Shown: in pieces, positions 57,311-64,000 of the stretch
How positions within the stretch are numbered: the stretch's first letter is position 1
Layout: every line of letters begins with the position of its first letter
Assembly (NCBI GenBank): GCA_033977485.1
Contig: CM066995.1
Coordinates: forward strand, 52,017,162 to 52,081,161
Direction: 5' to 3'
Origin: Hydrangea macrophylla
Lineage: Eukaryota > Streptophyta > Magnoliopsida > Cornales > Hydrangeaceae
DNA: 64,000 nucleotides
Position numbers and translations under genes: made by a program
The notes under the pieces: model-generated
Seen by the model: only the letters and a program-made list of their open reading frames with translations
What the model was told of the DNA's origin: nothing
Databases searched by the model: none

Positions 57311-60204
57311 TGTCACGCCCCGACGTAGCATAAATAAGGAAAGCGTTTAATTTCCTTTATGGACCCGTAGATCGCGACAGTTTGAAGGATCGATTCCGTC
57401 CCAAACGTCGAACAACAATAAACAATAATCAGAGTAGAGCAAACAAAGCTTATAAATATTTTTCTAACTTAATAAATATTACAGCACGGGTCATCTAAAG
57501 GCACAGACCGCCTTAAATTAAAACATTAACTTAGTGTCTATTACAGTCATCCTTATTATAAAGCAGTCTAAATCTTAAAGCACATAACGGAAAATTTCTC
57601 TTTCCAGCAGTTGTCTCAATTCGCATAGTCATAATATTTCTCCTGGTTATAACCTGAAAAGCCTGAACACGAATGTCCAGGACGCATCAACGTCGTCAGC
57701 TTCAAGAAGCTGGTGAGTATTAAAAACATGACTTTGAATGTAAAACATACCCCTTTACAAATTTTCTCTTTTTATGTTGGTAAATCAATGGTTAAATCAT
57801 GGGAAGAATTCAATTACAAAAGTAACAGGGAATATATTTAAAAGTCGTTCATTCATTAAAACATATGACCATGTATGAGACAATGCACCACACTCATCTT
57901 ACCGACTCTTTTCTCTCGACAAACACAACAACCCACTATCTCACACCAGTATCTTTGAAATACTCCGATAGCCACACTTTAGCACAGGGGTGCCAGGGAA
58001 TGTCCAGTTTGCCTCACACTTTAGTCCGGGGTATCAGGGAGTGTCCAATGCCTCACACTTTGAATACCTAAACCGCCATGTAAATACCAGAGGAACCCTC
58101 ACGTAGTATCCAGACTCGGGTATCAGGGAGTGTTCGTAGGCCAAACTTTAGCACTTCCATGGGTGCCAGGGAATGTCCAAGTTCGGCTTCACACACTTTG
58201 ACGCTACCATGGTCGTCAGGGAGTGTCCAGTTTTGCCACCGTCGCATTTCAAAGACACTCTCACCGCAATCTCAACACGTCACACTTTGGTACACAACAA
58301 CTAGGGAGTGTCCACAACACAATCTCAATCTCATACTCTTATCCACACTGACCATTACTCTTTTTCACACTAACTGTCACCCACATGTATGTACAACTGA
58401 CTCCACATGTATGTCATGAACCTTAAATATAAAGGAATTTAATGAATTAAAGAAACACGTACGTACGGGGATTGATAGGTCACCATTCATTATTTTAATC
58501 ATCTACACATAATCAAATAGGATTCTGCTTAAATAAATTACTCAAATAGAGCTTTAACAGTTCATAAAATACCACCCAAACAGTTCCTTAACATAAAATA
58601 AGCAAGAACTAGAAACTACCAGAAGTCGCGCGCGCGGGCTGCTCGCGCGAAAGGTCGCTCGCGCGACCTGCCCATTTTTTTATTTATTTAAAAACCTTTT
58701 CTTCTTGCCTGAAATCGGCCACCTCGCGCGCGCTGGTCGCTCGCGCGAAAGGTCTCTCGCGCGACCCTCGCTCGCGCGACCTGCACATTTTTCATTTTCT
58801 ATATAAAAACTTTTCTGTCTGCCTAAAACCACGCGGCTCGCTCGCGCGAAAAGTCGCTCGCGCGGGCCTCTCGCGCGACTCTCGCTCGCGCGATCGTGCG
58901 CGCGAGATGAAGCAGAGGCTTCATCTTCTTCGTCAGAACTGCTCTGTTTCAGATTTCAGGGTCTAAATTGACCCATTTTCAATTCCAGAAATTACTAGGC
59001 CTTATTATATATGAATCTCTTCGTTTTTCAATAAGGATTAAGAGTCTATAACTAATTTTACATGAATCAATCTATAACTCAATAATTTTATGAAAAACTA
59101 AAAGATCACAAAACTAATTTTCTTATATACTTTTTCCTATGAACAAATTGGTTTCTAAAACTTTGGGTATTGCATATACGACAAGTAATCTATCATTTTT
59201 ATCCATACAAACTGATTTTGGTTGAGTTTTGTAAACCATGATTTTTCAAGCTATGATCACTAACGTAAAATTTCCATGGAGGTTTTACATACTAAGCTAC
59301 ACACACAGAAATTAAGCATGTAATTACATTCTTAGTGAGTTAATAATACTCACTTTGATATAGATAGAAGGAATTGGTTGAGAAAGAATAGAAATATAAG
59401 AAATTCCAAACCCAAGCTTTCAAGTTATGGAGGATGAAGTTCTTCTTCTCTCTAAAATTTCTGTCTATATGAAACTCTCTCTAACTCTCTGTGTTTTGAA
59501 CTTGTGCAGAATGAGAATGTGTGTGTGTGAAAGTGTATATATAGAGAGAGCCCAAGAGATGAACTTGGAGGCCAAGTCTTGTGAGCCTTACTCAACAAAT
59601 CCTAATTTGATTATCAACTATCCATGCTGGAGAATATACACAGATGCATACATACGTGAATACACTCTCAAAATTTTAAGAGGCAACCTAGGCTAATAGG
59701 GGTCAAAGTAATGTTGTTTGGCAAAACAAGCTTATGGCACAACAATTACACATACAATGAAGCATCATCCAAACAAGGCCCTAACAAATCATTGCTTGCC
59801 TTAAATGGAAATAAAGTATATGTCATGTCCACTTTACGTCACTTCCAAAATCTGTGGAAGTTCAACAAGGCACGGACAATTTTCGAACATAAACTGGTAT
59901 TTTCGTGGCGTGGTGATCACCACAAAAATACAGAAAATTCATTTTAACGTAGGAAGTGATTTCCTGGTTTCATAAAAATACTGATTGAGTTAAAAGAAAA
60001 CATTTCCACCTTTTTGAAATACAGTTTTGAAATTTAACACAGGTGTTTCTAAAATTTATAAAATCGCAATTTGACCCCAACCAAAATTCTTAACTTGCAA
60101 TAATTCAAGGAATAAAATTTAGAATATGAGAAATGTAATTAAATAAAGTAGTCAATACAAATTAAATATGGAAATGCAAATAAATGAAAATGCAGGTTAT
60201 TACA
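57311..60204 (-). repeat. element F right LTR (5' LTR)
   Basis: This 2894-bp copy repeats 48911-51717. The TATA-like box is near 59536. It is followed at 60205 by copia RNase H sequence. Confidence 0.95.
58624..58910. repeat. TCGCGCGA dyad array, right LTR of F
   Basis: TCGCGCG-type palindromes begin at about 58626, 58643, 58659, 58724, 58741, 58757, 58772, 58842, 58858, 58871, 58886 and 58897, mostly 13-16 bp apart within groups. It is by far the most CpG-dense stretch of the window. Confidence 0.9.
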
Positions 60205-60596
60205 GCTTGCTTCATGGAGTGCTAGAATTTCAGAATGATTGGAGGATGTAGCTACTAAAGTTCTTTAGTAGAGCGCCAAGAAATAGCTGCAATATTGTTC
60301 AAAAATACATAACCTGTTTGTGAGCGACCCTTATGAGGGTCGGTCAGATAACCTGAATCTGCATAACCAACTAAGTGGGAATGATTAGATAAATCAGATG
60401 AATAAAACAAACCCATATCAATGGTCCCACGAAGGTATCTAAAAATATGTTTTATTCCAGTCCAATGCCTATAGGTGGGTCTAGAACTAAATCTTGCAAG
60501 CAGATTCACAGAAAATGAAATGTCTGGTCTTGTACTTTGAGCCAAGTACAATAGTGCACCAATAGCACTCATGTATCGTACTTCAGCACCAAGGAT
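60205..60596 (-). pseudogene. element G (Ty1/copia) RNase H, cut by element F
   Basis: The frame 60255-60572 reads GALLYLAQSTRPDISFSVNL, then FRYLRGTIDMGLFY and GYADSGYLTDPHKGRSQTGY, with WRSTKEL at the end: the C-terminal copia RNase H. Sequence to 60205 continues with the expected SSNHSEILALHEAS-type block and then stops at the LTR of F. The remaining copia RNase H and 3' LTR are not found on the other side of F. Confidence 0.88.
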
Positions 60597-61380
60597 TTAT
60601 TCGTTTTCTTCTTTTGGTCGGTATGGATCTTTTTTGACATCTAGAGACCTGACGACCATGGGTGTACTTAGTGGATGAGATTTGTCCATATTAAAGCGCT
60701 TCAACATCTTTTCAGTATAGCTTGATTGATGAACTAATATTCCACTGGTACTTTTCTCGAGCTGCAGGCCGAGATAAAATTTTGTTTCCCCAAGGTTTTT
60801 CATTTCAAACTCTTTCTTCAAATAGCTAGCAGTTTTCTCAAGCTCTTCTGGCGACCCAATTAGATTTATATCATCCACATAAACTGCTACTATGGTAAAT
60901 CCATTTTCAAATTTCTTTATGAAGACACATGGACAAATGAGATTATTTTCATACCCTTCCTTAGATAAATATTCACTAAGACGGTTGTACCACATTCTTC
61001 CAGATTGTTTCAAACCGTACAGTGCACGTCTTAGTTTGATCGAGTACATACTCTTTGGTTTTGCTTTAGGCAAAGCCAATCCTTCAGGGATCTTCATGTA
61101 AATATCTGTGTCTAAGTCCCCATATAGGTATGCAGTTACTACATCCATGAGTCTCATGTCTAATTTTTCAGAAACTGCGAGACTTATTAAATATCTAAAT
61201 GTGATTGCATCCATAACTGGGGAGTATGTTTCTTCATAATCAATTCCAAGTTTCTGCAGGAAACCTTGTGCTACAAGACGTGCCATAAATCTTGTAATAT
61301 CATTTTTCAATTTTTTCTCATTCCTTTTTCTCACAAACACCCATTTAAAACCTACCGGGTTTACATTCTTTGGTGTTTGT
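60597..61380 (-). pseudogene. element G reverse transcriptase
   Basis: Copia RT motifs are FMARLVAQGFLQKLGIDYEE and TYSPVMDAITFRYL, then MDVVTAYLYGDLDTDIYMKI, RRALYGLKQSGRMWYNRL and the catalytic AVYVDDINLIGS. The first RT residues (FKPVGFKWVF-like) lie in the stretch just right of 61340 in another reading state. A stop at 60597 separates it from RNase H. Confidence 0.92.
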
Positions 61381-61381
61381 G

Positions 61382-62353
61382 CTATAGGTCCAAATACGCC
61401 ACATTTTTAAGAGATTTCAATTCTGCTTGAATTGCTTCTTTCAATTTTAACCAATCATTTCTTTGTTGACATTCATTTATACTACGTGGTTCAGTGTCAT
61501 CATTTTCATCATTGCCCTTAGATATTTCAGTAGCTACTGCATAAGTAAATATGTCATCGATGACTAATTTCTTTCGCTCCCACATTTCTCCTGAAAGTAT
61601 ATAGAATATTGAGATCTCACTATTATCAGGTACCTGAGTCATAGTCTCTTCAAGGACTAGTGCCTTGTCTAAGACATTATCTTCCACGGAGATTTCAGGG
61701 AAAGTGGGATTTTGGTACATAACCTCTTCTAGAGTGATATGAACATCTTCTTCTGGAGCTATATTAAGGCATGATTTCTCATTCACTCTCCGCTTTCGGG
61801 GAGCTGAATCTTTGGAACCTATAGGTCTGCCACACTTTTGGCGTGCAACAGATTCATTTATTGCCGTATTCGAAGTTCGTCCTACAGGGACACTAATTCG
61901 AGCAGATGCATTCATAGCTGGCACATGTGACTTTGTCACCTTGGCTGCATCATTAAATGAATCAGGTAATTGGTTTGCAATTTCCTGTAAATGCAATATT
62001 TTCCTTACCTCATAATCACATTGAGAAGTTCTTGGATCTAGATGAGACAAAGTGGAAGTAGTCCACGATAATTCACGCCGTTCTTCAGGAACAAGTTGTT
62101 TGCTATTAATTTCACTTCCTCCCCCTAACGGCGGGAAGACTGTCTCATCAAATTGGCAATCTGCAAACCTGGCAGTAAATACATCATCTGTTAATGGTTC
62201 TAGAAAACGAATAATAGAAGGTGAGTTAAAACTAACATAAATTCCCAATCGCCGTTGGGGACCCATCTTAGTACATTTTGGGGGTGGTATAGGAACATGT
62301 ACGGCACAACCAAATTTTTGTAAATGTGAAATGTTAGGCTGACAACCTGTCAC
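61382..62353 (-). pseudogene. element G integrase C-terminal part and linker to RT
   Basis: NISHLQKFGCAVHVPIPPPK and GPQRRLGIYVSFNSPSIIRF are the conserved copia blocks after the integrase core. A variable acidic/basic linker follows, ending KLKEAIQAELKSLKN, which normally leads into RT. Frame changes on both sides make it a pseudogene. Confidence 0.88.
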
Positions 62354-62483
62354 AAGTTGTGCATGTGAAACTTAATTATAAGAAGTTGGTCTAAGTTTAA
62401 GTAACATTTTAGCATGCAAGATATCATGTCCCCATGCACTAACAGGGAGCCTAGATTGCATAAGCAAAGGGCCTTGTAACAAG

Positions 62484-62771
62484 TTAAAGGTGTTTAATTA
62501 GGGATTCTGCTAAACCATTTTGTGTGTGTACATGTAGGACAGGATGTTCAACATCAATTCCTATGGATGAACAATAGTCATCAAAAACTTGAGAGGTGAA
62601 TTCGACTGCATTGTCAAGTCGAATAGACTTAATAGGTTGGTCCAGAAAGTGTGCCTTAAGTTTAATAATTTGACTAAGTAATCTGGCAAAGGCAAGATTA
62701 CGTGTAGAGAGTAGGCATACATGTGACCATTTAGTGGAAGCATCTAATAAGACCATGTAATATAGCATCAT
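62484..62771 (-). pseudogene. element G integrase core fragment
   Basis: The frame has YMVLLDASTKWSHVCLLSTR, IKSIRLDNAVEFTSQVFDDY and VEHPVLHVHTQNGLAESLIK. These hold the second and third DDE acidic positions. The first catalytic aspartate region and the zinc-binding domain are missing. Confidence 0.85.
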
Positions 62772-63327
62772 GATTTTTCATTAGAACCTTACTATTTTCC
62801 TCTGCAACAAGGAGACAAGTTACCAATTCTGAATACTTGGCAAAGTTACGCTCTCGATATTGCTGCTGCAGGAGCACATTCGAGGCATGGAAGGTTGAGA
62901 GTGTCTTTTCTATCATTTGAGCATCTGTCACCTTTTCACCACATAATTTAAGATGAGAGACAATGTTGAATAATGTGGAGTTATATTTTGAAACCGTCTT
63001 AAAATCTTGATACCTCAAGTTCAAAAACTCGCTATATGCATTGGGAAGTATGACCATCTTCTGGTGGTTATACCTGTCCTTCAGGGACTTCCATAGACTC
63101 AAGGGATCTTCCTCAGTTAAGTATTCATTCTTGAGGTCATCATGAATATGGTGACGCAAAAAAATAAGTGCAGATGCTTTCTTTTCAAGAGACATTTTAT
63201 TTCCTTCTTCAACAGCATCACCCAACTTTTTAGACTGTAAGTGAAGTTTGGCATCAAGCTGCCAAGACAAATAGTTCCCTCCATTGACAGCAAGAGCATT
63301 AAATTCAAATTTTGTAAGACTCGACAT
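62731..63327 (-). pseudogene. element G gag, fused by deletion to integrase
   Basis: MSSLTKFEFNALAVNGGNYL starts a copia gag, continuing ALIFLRHHIHDDLKNEYLTE, SLWKSLKDRYNHQKMVILPN and TFHASNVLLQQQYRERNFAK. After about residue 185 the sequence jumps to integrase core, so the zinc knuckle, protease and start of integrase (roughly 1 kb) are deleted. Start ATG 63327 is the usual one for this gag type. Confidence 0.9.
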
Positions 63328-64000
63328 CTGAACGGAGAAAAATTAAATAAATAAATGAATAAATAATTAAAGAAGATATACAATCTGGTCATGAAAAAAA
63401 TTAGAATACTTCAGGATTTTAGATTTTACCATGTGAAACTTCTAGTTTCAATTAACCCTTTTATTTGAATAATAAAACATAAATAAAAAATAACTTCCAA
63501 TAACTTGAATAATAGAACTTCAAGTTCTAAAACATATATCACAGATCTTCAGGTCTGGATTATTATGTTCATATGGAACTTCAGGTTCCAAAATATACAT
63601 CACAGATCTTCGGGTCTGGGCGATTATTTAATAAGGAACTTCAGGTTCTCATATATATCACAGATCTTCAATATTAGACTGTTATTGTATATAGAACTTC
63701 AAGTTCTAATATATATTTTGATTCCATAAATTTGATCCATACAAGGGAATTAAAATATAATTTATATAAAATTATCAACTATTAATAGAATATAAAATTA
63801 AAATAAAGATCAACACTTATTAATGACAATCAAGTCCGAAAAATTACACACCCATATATGTATATATATGAATGAGCCGTGAATCATGTGGATCAAAAAT
63901 ATATGAATTAATCAAACTCAACCAAGAGCAATATACATGATCTTCCATGATCTACTGCTTTTATATTAAAAAAATCCAACCTTTAATAACTTGCTAAAAA
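63328..64000 (-). other. element G leader with ~60-bp tandem repeats
   Basis: Upstream of gag, GAACTTCA(A/G)GTTC followed by a CACAGATCTTCAGGTCT box repeats at 63515, 63576, 63636 and 63694 (61, 60 and 58 bp apart), with a decayed copy near 63437. Both boxes are near-palindromes. No LTR or primer site is clearly visible before the window ends. Confidence 0.7.

Larger units (their letters stand above)
48478..60204 (-). mobile_element. Ty3/gypsy element 'F', Del/Tekay-like, LTR-internal-LTR-internal fragment
   Basis: Reading on the minus strand: LTR (60204-57311), primer site, extra ORF, gag, protease, RT, RNase H, integrase with chromodomain-like tail, polypurine tract, LTR (51717-48911). A second primer site and a second partial copy of the extra ORF (48910-48478) follow, where the sequence ends abruptly. 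Two LTRs thus share one internal region plus a remnant of another. The right end abuts the copia element G; no intact 5-bp duplication can be scored because the left end is truncated. Confidence 0.93.

Noticed and set aside
58624..58910. CpG-dense stretch read as a host CpG-island promoter
   Set aside because: It is inside both LTRs of element F, made of repeated TCGCGCGA motifs, and has no gene beside it.
61812..62240. Plus-strand frames opposite element G
   Set aside because: They are shadows of the copia integrase-linker frame on the minus strand.

Overview
This window looks like nuclear DNA from a flowering plant, most likely a eudicot. It is AT-rich, crowded with nested Ty3/gypsy and Ty1/copia LTR retrotransposons, hAT-type MITEs, a TRIM and a plant-type SINE, and it holds one ordinary plant gene, an intronless CAF1 deadenylase. 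The species cannot be told from the sequence alone.

Layout. 0-2.3 kb: the end of a Tat/Retand-like Ty3 element (antisense extra ORF plus LTR), a GC-rich hAT-like fragment and a SINE. 2.3-5.6 kb: AT-rich spacer with a small MITE. 5.56-21.25 kb: a solo LTR (called H here) split by two younger Ty3 elements. A (5.78-10.23 kb, minus strand) is an internally deleted element whose pol end runs into its own 3' LTR. B (11.8-20.8 kb, plus strand) is a full-length Del/Tekay-like element with 2.1-kb LTRs and a perfect 5-bp target duplication. 21.3-21.9 kb: an array of a 12-bp palindrome. 22.2-28.6 kb: another large minus-strand LTR-type block (D) with a 5-bp target duplication, interrupted by a truncated element (E) that has inverted LTR ends. 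29.4-33.3 kb: an RNase H-like pseudogene hit by two hAT-type insertions, followed by a three-copy tandem array. 33.3-35.7 kb: the CAF1 gene. 35.8-48.4 kb: mixed low-copy sequence with direct repeats, a 291-bp TRIM, a non-autonomous copia-like element, MITEs and a truncated copia 5' end. 48.5-60.2 kb: a large minus-strand Del/Tekay-like element (F) arranged LTR-internal-LTR-internal fragment, carrying an unexplained extra ORF 5' of gag. 60.2-64 kb: a decayed Ty1/copia element (G) into whose RNase H domain F inserted.

How the parts relate. The transposon ORFs are broken copies of the gag, protease, reverse transcriptase, RNase H and integrase genes that once drove copying. F is remarkable in that its gag-pol stays in one frame for 4.4 kb and is broken only by nonsense codons. 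The most striking pattern is that four LTRs (B, H, D, F) each carry clusters of a short perfect or near-perfect palindrome. The motif differs in each family (CAGTCGACTG, CAATCGATTG, a TCGATCGG-type motif, TCGCGCGA). Two of the clusters (H, F) sit at about the same distance from the LTR end, and in B and H the spacing is about two DNA helical turns. The copia leader of G and the spacer at 21.3 kb have similar dyad arrays of their own.
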